DNA from: Cavia porcellus
Taxonomy: Eukaryota; Chordata; Mammalia; Rodentia; Caviidae
Assembly: GCF_034190915.1 (NCBI RefSeq)
Contig: NW_026947500.1
Location: 15,932,501-15,996,500, forward strand
DNA: 64,000 nucleotides
Reading direction: 5' to 3'
This document shows, one piece after another, positions 29,937-39,981 of this stretch (position 1 is the first letter of the stretch; every line of letters begins with the position of its first letter). A program made the translations under genes and the position numbers. The notes under the pieces were generated by a model. It saw nothing but the letters and a program-made list of their open reading frames with translations. It was not told where the DNA came from and did no database searches.

Positions 29937-31734
29937 GAAATACAGAGTTAGGAAACTCACTGCAAAGGCCCCGAATCCCCCGTTATTTCTAACTGGACCA
30001 AACAAAGAAAAAGGCAAACAGTGCTGGCTTTGAACATGTACCTCATGATTCTTGGTATCGTGTCTTTTCCTCTACTAAATTTTTCAAATTTAAGTACTCA
30101 CTGTTTTCCATTGCCTTTGGCATCTTCTGTTTGTGATCCTGTGTGGGGTAAGAGCTGTGTTCACTGCTGCTCTGTGCCAGAGGGGCTGGCTGGGTATCTC
30201 GGGCCAGGAAAGGACCCACATTTAAAAATCCCAGGCGTGGTTGCTACTGAATGTCATAGTTCAGTAAAAAAAAAAAAAAAAAAAAAAAAACAGTTGGTGA
30301 TGTGAATTATTGTAAATTGGATGTGTGCTGCCTTTATAGAAGCAAACAAGGTTAAACAAGGTCAGAGGGACTGGGCCCTGATCCAATGATCCAATAGGAT
30401 TGAAGTTCTCATCAGGGATACTCAGAGCACCCCCATACTCACACAAAGGACAGGTCAGGTGCATGAGTGTTCATGGAGATGGTTTCCACCCACCAACCAG
30501 GGGGAGTGTGATCCCTACCTGGCTGACACCTTGACCTTGGACTTCCGGGGTCCAGAGTGTGAGAGATAAGTGCTCACTGTTTAAACCACGCAGCCCGGGC
30601 TATTGGTTAGGATGTCCAAGTCCAGGTTAACACACTGGTTAGTGTATATTTATCATTATGCTTTAAGATGTGCAGATCCAGTTTGCATTGTCTATTGTGC
30701 ATGTAATATGTGTACCAAAAAATTGTGAAGTAGGAGGAATACATGTAGATTGTAGGGTATCACACTGAGCCAGACAGTTTAAATGCTCAGTTGCAAAACA
30801 GTAAACTAGTGACTGTTTCATAAGGTCCTACAGACTGAGCAAGTTTAGGGAAAATGTGTATTGTGTTCAAAGTCATAAGCAAAGGCCAAGCGGCAACAGG
30901 ACATCATAGAACTGACTCCCTGGTTTCCACGGGGGCAGTTGTTTACCCAGCTCTGCTATCTTGCCAGGTCTTCGTGAGGCAGGCTAGGAGGAAATCACTC
31001 AGAAAGAGGACAAGATGCTGGTGGCAAACGTCTGGTTTGATGGCACTGCGTGGGGTGGTGTGTGCGCGTGGAGGGTGGGGACCTGGCAGGGAGCCAGTGG
31101 ATGCAGCCGGTAAACGCTGGCACCGAACTCAGGCTAGTGGTGGTGGGAGGTTTCCATGCGGCCATCCATTCCCGGGACAGGTTCATCCGAGAGTACACTC
31201 CATGAATCTACTTTGAAACCCCAAAACCTGTGGGAGTCTCTTAGCAGGGTGGATGAGAAGGCTTTTGGTTTTTCCTGATTTTCCTGCCCGTCTAGATTGT
31301 GGAAAGACAAAATTGGTTCTTGTTTTCCAAACATTTTCTCCTATTTCTGTGAGTCTCAGTTTCTGCTGGGGTATGGCGGTGGTAAGAGAATGTAAATTAA
31401 TAAATTACTGGTAACAGTTGTTTTGTGATTGAAATATTTTAAAAATTTTCAATATGCATTATTTTATTCAGGATTAGTCACATTTTTTAGGAATGTCCTC
31501 TCCCTCTACTGTCTCCTCTATGAGTGGTGTCCAGGTGAGTTATGGACAGGGCCCCAATGACCAGTGGCCCCTACTGGAAGTGCCACTGGGATTCCTGCCT
31601 CCTACCTAGAACACTTTTTTCCACCTGCAAACATCAATGTTACACTGCATTTTAGACCACACAGCTGTCACTTCTGGTTAACAGGTGGCAGGCTTTAGTA
31701 GCCAAGGAAGGGCTCGAGGCCTCTTCTGGAGGCC
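29937..31734. other. No recognisable gene; unassigned
   Basis: Includes an A-run at 30266-30290 that may be the tail of an unrecognised retrotransposed piece. The 120-codon frame at 30854-31216 has no recognisable product and lies in moderately GC-rich DNA. Confidence 0.45.
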
Positions 31735-31850
31735 TGGTCTGGCTGTAAGGCTCACGCCGGCCTTTAACTCACTGTGCTTCCCGAGCTGGGCTGCACTCAA
31801 TAACCTCCTGCCTCGGTCTCCTGAATGCTGAGGTTCCACCTGTGCACCCT
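31735..31850 (-). mobile_element. Degenerate 7SL-derived SINE
   Basis: CTCCTGCCTCGGTCTCCTGA followed by ATGCTGAGGTTCCACCTGTG is the reverse of the SINE left half; the rest is badly eroded. Confidence 0.5.
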
Positions 31851-31885
31851 CTGTCTCCCTCTGTCTCCCTCTCTGTCTCCCTCCT
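31851..31885. repeat. (TCTCCCTCTG)n-like simple repeat
   Basis: Repeated CTGTCTCCCT units. Confidence 0.85.
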
Positions 31886-32068
31886 CTTGTTGTTTTTGCT
31901 GCTTTCTGCTCTCATGAAGCTTTTCCCTTTTCCATGTGTCACCCTGCCTTGGAGCCAGCCAATTAGGAATTGAAACTTCTACAAATTGTGAGCTGAATTA
32001 AACCTTTCCACTATTATTTTTTGGTATCAGGTATTTTGGTGTCAGCAAAGAGGAAAGTAACTAAAACA
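31886..32068 (+). mobile_element. MaLR-like LTR, 3' part
   Basis: CCTGCCTTGGAGCCAGCCAA, GAATTGAAACTTCTACAAAT, GAGCTGAATTAAACCTTTCC, GGTATTTTGGTGTCAGCAAA and a GTAACTAAAACA terminus are the MaLR end. Confidence 0.75.
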
Positions 32069-32407
32069 AAGTTTAGAGTTCTCCTGAATTTCTTCACTAG
32101 TTTTTTTTGAAATTAATGTCGATTTTATGTCCCAAGTATTTCTCTGATACTAACAAGAAAATTGAAGGACAAAATGCAAGGTATGGGGGAGTCAAGGAAG
32201 AAGTAAACCCTTACAGCAGTTGTAGGTTACAATTCCAAAGCACATTTTCACATTTCATGTGCTCATTTTGCTAGAGATGAATGCCATGACGATGTGATTA
32301 TCTCTATTTTATATATAGGAAAGAAATTGAAATAAATTAAGTACTTTTCATAAATTCCCCAAATTAGCTGTACTTACAAACTAGCTGTTGACCCGAGGAA
32401 GTCGCTA

Positions 32408-32777
32408 CAGACAGAGGACAGCTATTCCTCATTTAGCAACCCAGCTACTTAAGCACTGTTTGGATTTAAAACCCGCTGCCGCTCCCCTTACGATGTAGAA
32501 ATGCGAGTGGCAGAGCCGCCTCACAATGGCTTCTTTGGCGGCACTGTGCTGCAGCTTTTGCTGATCATCCTGCACAGTGTGAGACTGTAGTTTATGTTCT
32601 GCTCTGCGTTACAGCTCTGCATGTAAGTGTGATGCAGATCAAAGCAGTCATCAAGTTGGAGTTTCCTTTCACTGAATACTGTAATGTGCATACTACATGC
32701 GATTCTTCACTTCACAACCAATTCATTTAACAACCTAGGTTAGGGATGGAACTCTGTCATTACATGAGGATTATCTG
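32408..32777. mobile_element. Tigger-like (pogo/mariner) non-autonomous DNA transposon
   Basis: The right end (CATTACATGAGGATTATCTG then TA) and the left end (TA then CAGACAGAGGACAGCTATTCCTCATTTAGCAAC, split here only for reading) give inverted termini of the CAG..TATTCCTCATTTA type and TA target duplications at 32406-32407 and 32778-32779. The left terminus seems to carry about 11 extra bases. Interior ACTTCACAACCAATTCATTT followed by AACAACCTAGG also fits this superfamily. No transposase frame. Confidence 0.5.
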
Positions 32778-32782
32778 TATCC

Positions 32783-32895
32783 TTTTTTTTTTTTTTTTGT
32801 CTTTTTCATTTTTATCGGTACCGGGGATCGAACTCACGACCGCCTGCCTGCTTGCAAGGCAGGTGCTTATGCTGCTGAGCTAAATCCCCAGCATC
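32783..32895 (-). mobile_element. tRNA-derived SINE, well preserved
   Basis: Reverse of the ID-like element: TTTTTATCGGTACCGGGGAT, CTTGCAAGGCAGGTGCTTAT, GAGCTAAATCCCCAGC. An 18-base target duplication GGATTATCTGTATCCTTT lies at 32768-32785 and 32896-32913, so it inserted at the edge of the older Tigger-like element. Confidence 0.95.
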
Positions 32896-33012
32896 GGATT
32901 ATCTGTATCCTTTATCCTAAATGCCTGGCACTAAATGGCATTTCAGAATTTGAGGGTTTTTTTTTTGTTTCAGATTGTGGTTTGTTTGCAAATATGTAAT
33001 GACCTATGTTGG

Positions 33013-33480
33013 TGTTATGGCTTATGTCTGTATACCTCCCCAAAATCTCAAGAGCTCATACCTGAGCCTTTTGGAAGTGACGGGATGAGTGTGTGATACT
33101 GCGTTAGTCCACCTGAGGGTCTGTACATGGTGTGATATTGGGAGGAAGAGGTCACTATGGGCATGATCTGAAAGGGTGTAAGTATGGATCCGTCCTTCTC
33201 CCTTGATTGCTGCCTCCTGCCTGACTTCCATGGACTGTTTCTCCTCTGCTATGTTGGGCTACCTTGCCATGGGATCAGAAAACTAAGGTCTGAAACCTCC
33301 ACAAACTAAGCCAGACTAAATCCTTCCTCCTCTAATTTGTGGGTTTTGTTTTTCTATCTTTTTGGTACTAGGAATCGAATTCATGACCCCATGTTTGCCA
33401 GGGAGGTGCTGTGCTGCTGAGCTATATCCACGGCCCAGTTTTTGACATTTTATCCCAGCAATAAAAAAGTAACTAAGACA
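33013..33480 (+). mobile_element. MaLR-like LTR, interrupted by a SINE
   Basis: Starts TGTTATGGCTTATGTCTG, contains TCCATGGACTGTTTCTCCTC, GGTCTGAAACCTCCACAAAC and CAGACTAAATCC, and ends GCAATAAAAAAGTAACTAAG then ACA. A SINE sits at 33351-33436 inside it. Confidence 0.8.
33351..33436 (-). mobile_element. tRNA-derived SINE
   Basis: CTTTTTGGTACTAGGAATCG, GCCAGGGAGGTGCTGTGCTG, GAGCTATATCCACGGCCC; nested in the MaLR LTR, hence younger than it. Confidence 0.85.
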
Positions 33481-35824
33481 CTGGGGCTGGGACCCAAGCC
33501 TAAAGAAGAAGTTCATTCATGTTTCATGTATGCCTTACACACATAGGCTGAGGGTAATTTTACACAGTATTTTAAGAATTTGTGCATGAAACAGTTTCAT
33601 GATATAGAATTTCAGGACTCATGTCAGAATTCAAAAAGCTTCAGATAATGGATTTCAGATTTTTGGATTTGAAATGCTCAATCTGTTTTTCTTAGTCACA
33701 GTTTCTTCATTTTGTGGAAAGCATGGCCTATCTTTCAAGGCTACCTGGAAGGTTCCGTCAGCCCCTGAATGAGATGGGGCTGCTCTGCATCTGCGGAACC
33801 AGGCGGTGGCTCACGGCTTTCTGTGAGTCTGGGGCTTCTGAGCTCCCTTCTGGTGGTCCCCATGGCTCACTCACTCCTGAGGCTGCAGTGGCTGGGACCC
33901 AGCAGGCTGGCTGAGTCTGGCCTCCACATGCCGCCCCATTCTGGGCTTTCTGTAATGCTGGGGGACATGCTCAGGCACCCAAGGTAAGGAGCTCAAGACC
34001 CCTGAGGGCCTGGATTTAACACTGCACGGTCCTTCCCTTCTGGTGCTGTTGATCAGAGTGAGGGACAGAGTGTTCACAGGTGCAGAAGGTGTGGAAACAG
34101 ACCCGTCTCTAGAAGAAGTGGCAAAGTCCCCTTGGAAACAAGTGTGGGTCCAGGGAGGCCTGATTCACTCGGAACCATCACTGCAAAAGTCCATCACCTC
34201 TATTCTATGGCCCGATGGTTTGCCTCCCCGCCAAGACCCCCAAACCTCATCTTGTCCCAGCACTGTGAACAAAGTCATGATCTTGTGACCCACAGGTCTA
34301 GATGCAGTCACAGTTTGTGCCCACTTCCTCTGGCCACATTCCCCAAGGAGAGGTGGCCTTTGCAGCGGTGGGCAGCTGAGAAGGGGGCTTGCTCTCTGCA
34401 GCCTGGTGCCCATCCTTGCCAACCCCAAAAGCCTGCAGCCCCCAGACTGGATGTGGCCATTTTCCTTCCTCACCTGGTATAAAATTTAAGCCCATGACCT
34501 AAACCAAGGAAGCCTGCTTTTCATTTCTGGAAGGCCCCTAAAAATGATTTTACAGTGGTGCCTTGTGTCTCGATGTCTTTATTGCTTATGTTAAATATGT
34601 GACTGCGAGGCCACCTGAAAGCAGCACGTTGCCTTGGTCACTGCTTAGGGCAGCAGGACTTGCCTGGGTTGGCAATCGATGGCCCCATTAAAGCTCTCTG
34701 CTTCCTTCTGACCCGGGAAGCCTAGTGTAGAAGCACTATGCACGCTGTGCGCTACACACTAAATGACTTTTATAGCCACAGGCATAATTGCCAAGTGAAT
34801 TGCATCCTGTAAGCAGAAACCTCTTGAGAAAACACAAATGAGCAATAATGGTTTCCTGTATTTGTGATCAGATAAAAGCCCCGTTCAGTTCCCAGTTGTT
34901 TTCGTGTGTAGAGTTCTCAGCATATCTGAACCGGAAAGACAGCCCCTGATTCATTACAGACACGCACATGTGCATGTCCGATCATCCACACACACCTGAT
35001 GCAAATATGTATGTACAGAGTAATTCGAACACAAAAGGCCATGTGCAGTATTACCAATAAGCGAACGCAGGATTGATTTGCATACATGCACATTCATAAT
35101 GATTGGTACTCACATGTAAATATGATACATACACATAAAGACACGTACACCCACTCTTTTGCTTTCGTACCTTGCAAAATTTTAGGATTTTCACAGAAAC
35201 ACTCATGTATAGATGAGCACATTGGGATGACTGTGCTGATTTCATTTTGAAGATTTAAGACAAACCACACCACTGATGGCTGGCTCTACTGTGACCAGGG
35301 GCCAGAGGTCTCCCGTGGGTAGAAAGTGAGTTCCGCACACACTGAGCAGACGCAGGCCCACTTTGACTTCGAGGAGGAGAAGATTGTTCCTCTGCTCAGG
35401 CTGCGGGTCAGAGAAGGTGTCTGGGGTCCCTCAGCCACGCCCTGGGCGCAAATGAGCTGGAGCCGCAGGAGCCAGCGATGCATCGCAGGGCCCACCCCAC
35501 ATGGCTGCCTGCGCCTGCTCCTGCCCCACCACCCTATCCTGGACCCCTGGCTCTTCGTCCTGCAGCCCTGGCTCCCCTGTGCCCCAAGCTCTCTCCCCGC
35601 CCCCGGCTCACAGACATGGCTCTCTGGTTGTCAATGTGGCTGTCATGGAAATAAATCCCCTCTCTTCGGCCCTCGGAACGTGGACTGCGAAATGACCGCC
35701 TGTCCAGGACCTCAAGGGACTCAGACTTAGGATTTAAAGTTAATGAAGAACTGTAGGTGATAACCACCCTATACTTGGTGGGGACTATTCCTTTGGTTCA
35801 ATGAATTCAGACCAACCGACATTT
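33481..35824. other. No recognisable gene; unassigned
   Basis: 33.7-34.5 kb and 35.3-35.7 kb are GC-rich with overlapping frames on both strands, none recognisable. The longest (35326-35730, 134 codons) has no domain that I can see. 34.5-35.2 kb looks like unique sequence and could be conserved non-coding DNA, but nothing proves it. Confidence 0.4.
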
Positions 35825-36250
35825 TTCAAAAATTATACTTTATTGTAAAAATCTGCTCAAAGCAGCTGTTTCCATGGTAGCACCTATGCGTTACCCAGTG
35901 CAACACATCAACGAACCCAACGCAACAGGGGCAACAGGGCGCAACTAATGACAGCTTTCATTCGAGTGAGAACACATTTTTCATGCAATCAGTGTTAAAT
36001 GGCAGTCTGGGAGGGGGCGGGCATTCCAGGAGCCCTGACTGCCAGGCGAGGCTGACCACGCTGCTGCTTCCCCCGCTGCTTAGGCCAGGAGCCCAGACAA
36101 TGATGTTTATTCTTCGTCCTATAGTGTTAACAAATGAAGGACACAGTGTATCAACTTCAGGAACGAAGGAGGGGTTGGCAAGGGCAGCTGGGTTCACTGC
36201 TGGGTAGTAGAACGGTGCTTTTAATATATGTTTTAGTAATTTTAAACTCT
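35825..36250 (-). other. Candidate 3' UTR or retrocopy end
   Basis: On the minus strand, unique-looking sequence ends with ACAATAAAGTATAATTTTTG. The polyadenylation signal AATAAA (plus-strand TTTATT, 35839-35844) is followed by a T-rich stretch. This is what a terminal exon would show. A 98-codon frame (35958-36254) has no recognisable product, and no intron-exon evidence exists. Confidence 0.25.
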
Positions 36251-36306
36251 GCACTTGTAATGAGGGAGGTGAACGAACAAGGGATACTTACAAGAAGTAA
36301 CATTAT

Positions 36307-36413
36307 GAAGCTGGGTGTGGTGGCACATGCCTGTGATCCCAGCGCTTGGAGCCTGAGGCAGGAGGATCACTGTGAGTTCCAGGATCCTGTCTGAAAAGAT
36401 CAAACAAACAAAA
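36307..36413 (+). mobile_element. 7SL-derived B1-like SINE, shortened
   Basis: GCTGGGTGTGGTGGCACATG, GGCAGGAGGATCACTGTGAG, CCTGTCTGAAAAGATC then a CAAACAAACAAAA tail. Confidence 0.9.
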
Positions 36414-36418
36414 GTAGT

Positions 36419-36746
36419 TGATAGAATTGGAAAGAAATATGAAATATAAATGACCTTTATTTTAAGAATGCGTGAAGAGACACCCCTCCCCCTGCCGGGT
36501 CTGGCATTCTCTCCGTGTCTGGCAATCTCTCCGAGGGACACATGGAGTGGGGGGCATACATGTAGCTTAGGTTTGGGATGGTGCCTGAGGGGCACTAGGG
36601 ATGCACAGGTAGCCCATTGGTATTCATTTCATGCCACAGGTAAATTCTTAGGGGCGGGGAAGATAGAGCTCAAGATAGAGCCCCCTAGTTCCACCTCCAA
36701 CGCTTTTTACCAGCTACAGTGTCCCAAATGGGGCAAAATCCTTTCA
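36419..36746 (-). mobile_element. ERV1 family-A solo LTR with 5-base target duplication
   Basis: Same family as 8151, 13061 and 13907: it shares GGCATACATGTAGCTTAGG, CATGCCACAGGTAAATT and a GCAAAATCCTTTCA end. GTAGT flanks it exactly on both sides (36414-36418 and 36747-36751), which fixes the family's LTR ends and shows integrase-mediated insertion followed by loss of the interior through LTR-LTR recombination. It landed directly behind the A-rich tail of the SINE at 36307. Confidence 0.9.
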
Positions 36747-36751
36747 GTAGT

Positions 36752-37110
36752 ACTGTAATGGAAGTTTTAGAGGGGACTGGTGTCTAGTGCCGCCTCTGAA
36801 TCTAACCGTGTGTAGCCTGAGGCCCACAGGAGCGCCCTGATGCTGCCCTTCCTGCTTGCCCAGCTGATTACCTCCAGAGAACGTCATCTCTGTGCCACCC
36901 TGGCCAGGGATGGCCCAGGGGTCCCATTCTTGAGATGGGGAAGGGTTTTCTGTTACCATTGTCTGATGCAATCATAAGCCCCTAGATTTATAATGCAATC
37001 AGAAGTAGAGAAAATGTGAACAATGTATAACATTATAAAGAAAGTTATACTTTTCTGAAATTCCTCTGCCCAGGACAACTACCACTTACATCAATCACAT
37101 TAGCTTGTCG
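36752..37110. other. No recognisable gene; unassigned
   Basis: Unique-looking sequence without landmarks. Confidence 0.45.

Positions 37111-37152
<42 letters not shown>
37111..37152. repeat. (TCTA)n microsatellite
   Basis: About ten uninterrupted TATC units; likely length-polymorphic. Confidence 0.97.
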
Positions 37153-37231
37153 CCTGTCTGCAATCATCTTTCATGTATCTGTAGTTATCCATCCATCCAG
37201 TTATCATTATCATTATTATTATTGTCGTTAT

Positions 37232-37380
37232 TTTGTCTTTTCGAGATAGGGTCTTGTTATGCAGTTCAGGCTGAGCTTGAGCTTACTTTGGAGCCCAGGC
37301 TGGTCTGGAATTTGCAATGATCCTCCTGCCTCAGCCTCTTGAGTGCTGGGATTACAGGCCTGAGCCACCGGCCTGGCCCC
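37232..37380 (-). mobile_element. 7SL-derived B1-like SINE
   Basis: TTTCGAGATAGGGTCTTGTT, GAGCCCAGGCTGGTCTGGAA, GTGCTGGGATTACAGGCCTG. An ATT-rich stretch precedes the poly-T end. Confidence 0.92.
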
Positions 37381-37489
37381 ATTCAATTATTAAATTAAAA
37401 TAATCTTTATTTCCAAGGACTGAGTCATTTATATTGTTTGGAAGCATGAATGTATATAAGTAACATTTTACTTAATTATCACGTCTACT

Positions 37490-37530
37490 TCCCCTTCCTT
37501 CCTTCCTTCCTTCTTTCTTCTCTTCTTTCC
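37490..37530. repeat. (TTCC)n pyrimidine microsatellite
   Basis: CCTTCCTTCCTTCCTTC grading into TTTCTTCTCTTC. Confidence 0.95.
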
Positions 37531-39592
37531 ACTTTCCCCAACTAACACTAAAATAATAACCTAGTGTTATTACAGGCAAACAAGTACAATATTTGATATT
37601 TGAAAAATAATTGGAAAATGCATTTCTGTATTGTCTTTTAAACTTAACAATGAACTGCATGAAATGTCCAGGGGTTTGTGGATTGTCTGCAGCTTCCCCC
37701 GCAACCGGAAGGCAGCGCTGTCCCTTTGCCTAACTGACCGTTAGTGCACCAGTCCGAGGAAGCAGTGCCTGGTTGATTTAGTTCCCCCTTCCTGGCTGCT
37801 GCTGCAGTGGAGCCCCTCTCCAAGGCAAAGGTGGCCAGGATTGTCACTGCCTTAGGGGGACTCCCTGTTCCCGCCTGGCTGTCAGAGCCCCACTCTCCAG
37901 GCTGCTTCTGCCTCCCGGCTCCAGCCTTCTACAGATTTAACAAATCCCACTGAGTGCTGTGAAAGGTGGCGTGAACACGGCAGAGCAGATGATTCTGCAG
38001 CACAGCAGCCTTGTGAAGGGGAAGAGTGAATTTTAATGAAAATAGTGTTAAAAATTGCATCAAATCCAGTATCTGCCATGCGATTGTTACCTTTGTTTTG
38101 CCTAAGATTGCTGAATTTTACCTTTGAGCATGTATTCACATAATCATCTGATTTTTCTATTTGATTCTATAACAAATTGTGTCACGAGTAGTTTACTGCT
38201 CTTGAACCTATCTTCCATAATGGATTATTCTTGGAATTTTCAATTGCTTTTAAAGACAATGTTGGATTTTAATTTTGAACATTTCATTCATAATTTGAAT
38301 GGACATTTTCTTTTAAAATTTTATTAGTGTAAGATGACATGATAATAGCTTCCTAAATAGAGGGACTTTACAGTTCTTTTTTCTTCTGTGACCCTGAGTA
38401 CTGTAAATGTCAGTGGAATAATCAATTATTTAAAGGTTAAATAGAATACAGTTATAAAGCCCATGTCTCTAGTGTGCGTAAAAATTGATGTACTTCAAAT
38501 GTACTTTCAATCCTTGTGTAAGAAGTGTGATTTTTTTTCCAATTTGCATCTGAAGAAGAATTATGTGCTATGTTTCAGTATAGTTGTATATAATACACTC
38601 ATATTATTTTAATTATCTGTATTTATATCTCACTTTCATTTCTAAACTTATATAATACTTTCTCTTTCTTTTTGTTTGTCAGGCTCAGTTTATCAATTGT
38701 GTTGTTCTTCTCAAAAATAAATTTTGGGATTTACTGGTAACATTTTAAACTTCAAATTTATGAATTTCAGATATAACCTTTATGAAATTCCTCTCCTTAC
38801 TTTTCCTCTCTTATTGTTATTTCTATACTCTTCAGCTAAGTACTGAGCTCTTTTATTTTTAGTCTTTCTTTTGTAGCAATGAAGGCTTGTAAGAGCACAC
38901 ATTTTTGTCCTGAGTGTAGTTTTCACAGGTTTTGATGGAATATTTTCTCCCTTTTGTTGCTTTCTGTTGAGCTGTCTCGAGACAGCTGAGCTGCTGTAAC
39001 TCTTGAGGGTCAGCAGCAAACTGGGACTTGATACACCCCTGGACCTTTCAGTCACTACTTTGGGGAGACACCATCCACTTGCCCAGAACTATAATTTTCT
39101 GTTTATCAACAGGGGTATAAATGCGGGTGACGTCATAGCAGCTGTCTGGAGATTTTTTACATACACATCTCACTTTTTCCCTCTTATGCAAATCTTTTTG
39201 GAAGAGCACTTGGTAGCAGCAGCATCCAAAGGTAATCTCTGGACCTGCTCTAAGGCCAGTGAAGAAAGGGCTCTCAGGAAACAAAAACACAACACCATCA
39301 GTTATAAAGATTAACTCAAATTGTCTGTACATTTATGTTTGTGTATGTTAGTGATCACCATCTATTTTAGGAAATTGAGACCAGCTATCAAGTGCAGACA
39401 TCTTTAACCATTTCTTCCCAAACCAAACCCTTTGTAAACGTATTCGGTTCTCATCTACCTCTTTCCAAGGTTATTTCTGTGTGTTTTAACCTCCTCATCT
39501 GCCTTTTCAGGGGGACACATTTCCAATTCTAACATTCTATATAACTTTAAAATATATTGATGATAACGGATGTATTATGCAACGAATACCAT
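37531..39592. other. No recognisable gene; AT-rich non-coding DNA
   Basis: 38.1-38.8 kb is strongly AT-rich and unique-looking. 39.0-39.3 kb has overlapping short frames without recognisable product. Confidence 0.45.
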
Positions 39593-39981
39593 TGTTATGG
39601 TCTGTGTCTGGATGTTCCCCTAAAGCCTCATGCAGTTATGAGGGGTGGGCCTTTCAAAGGTGGCTAAATCTAGTGTCTGTGATTGGGTTGTTGTCTAGCA
39701 CTGGAATTGGTAGTGAGTGCTGTGCCAACCCTGGGACAGGGAGCCTGCATACAATATAAAGGGAGGGAAGGAGGTTTGTTCCCTCTTTTGCCTGTTTTGT
39801 TGTTGTTGCTTGTGGTGTCTGCTGCTGTCATAAATGGCTGCCCCTCTGCTGTACCACCCTGACTTGGAGCTGGCTTAGTAGGGACTGAAACCTCCATAAG
39901 CTGAGAGCTAAATAAACCTCTCTTTCCTTAAATTTGGGCATCAGATATTTTGTTCCAGCAACAAGAAAAATAACCAACACA
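39593..39981 (+). mobile_element. MaLR/ORR1-like LTR
   Basis: TGTTATGGTCTGTGTCTGGA start, GGGACTGAAACCTCCATAAG, GAGCTAAATAAACCTCTC, GATATTTTGTTCCAGCAACA and ATAACCAACACA end. CCAT on both sides (39589-39592 and 39982-39985; ACCAT if the end is one base earlier) is a likely target duplication. Confidence 0.85.

Noticed and set aside
35326..35730. 134-codon frame, considered as a possible exon
   Set aside because: No recognisable domain, no consensus splice context that I can defend, and competing frames on both strands.
37105..37320. 71-codon frame with a Leu/Ser/Ile/Tyr repeat
   Set aside because: Translation of the TCTA microsatellite continuing into a SINE.
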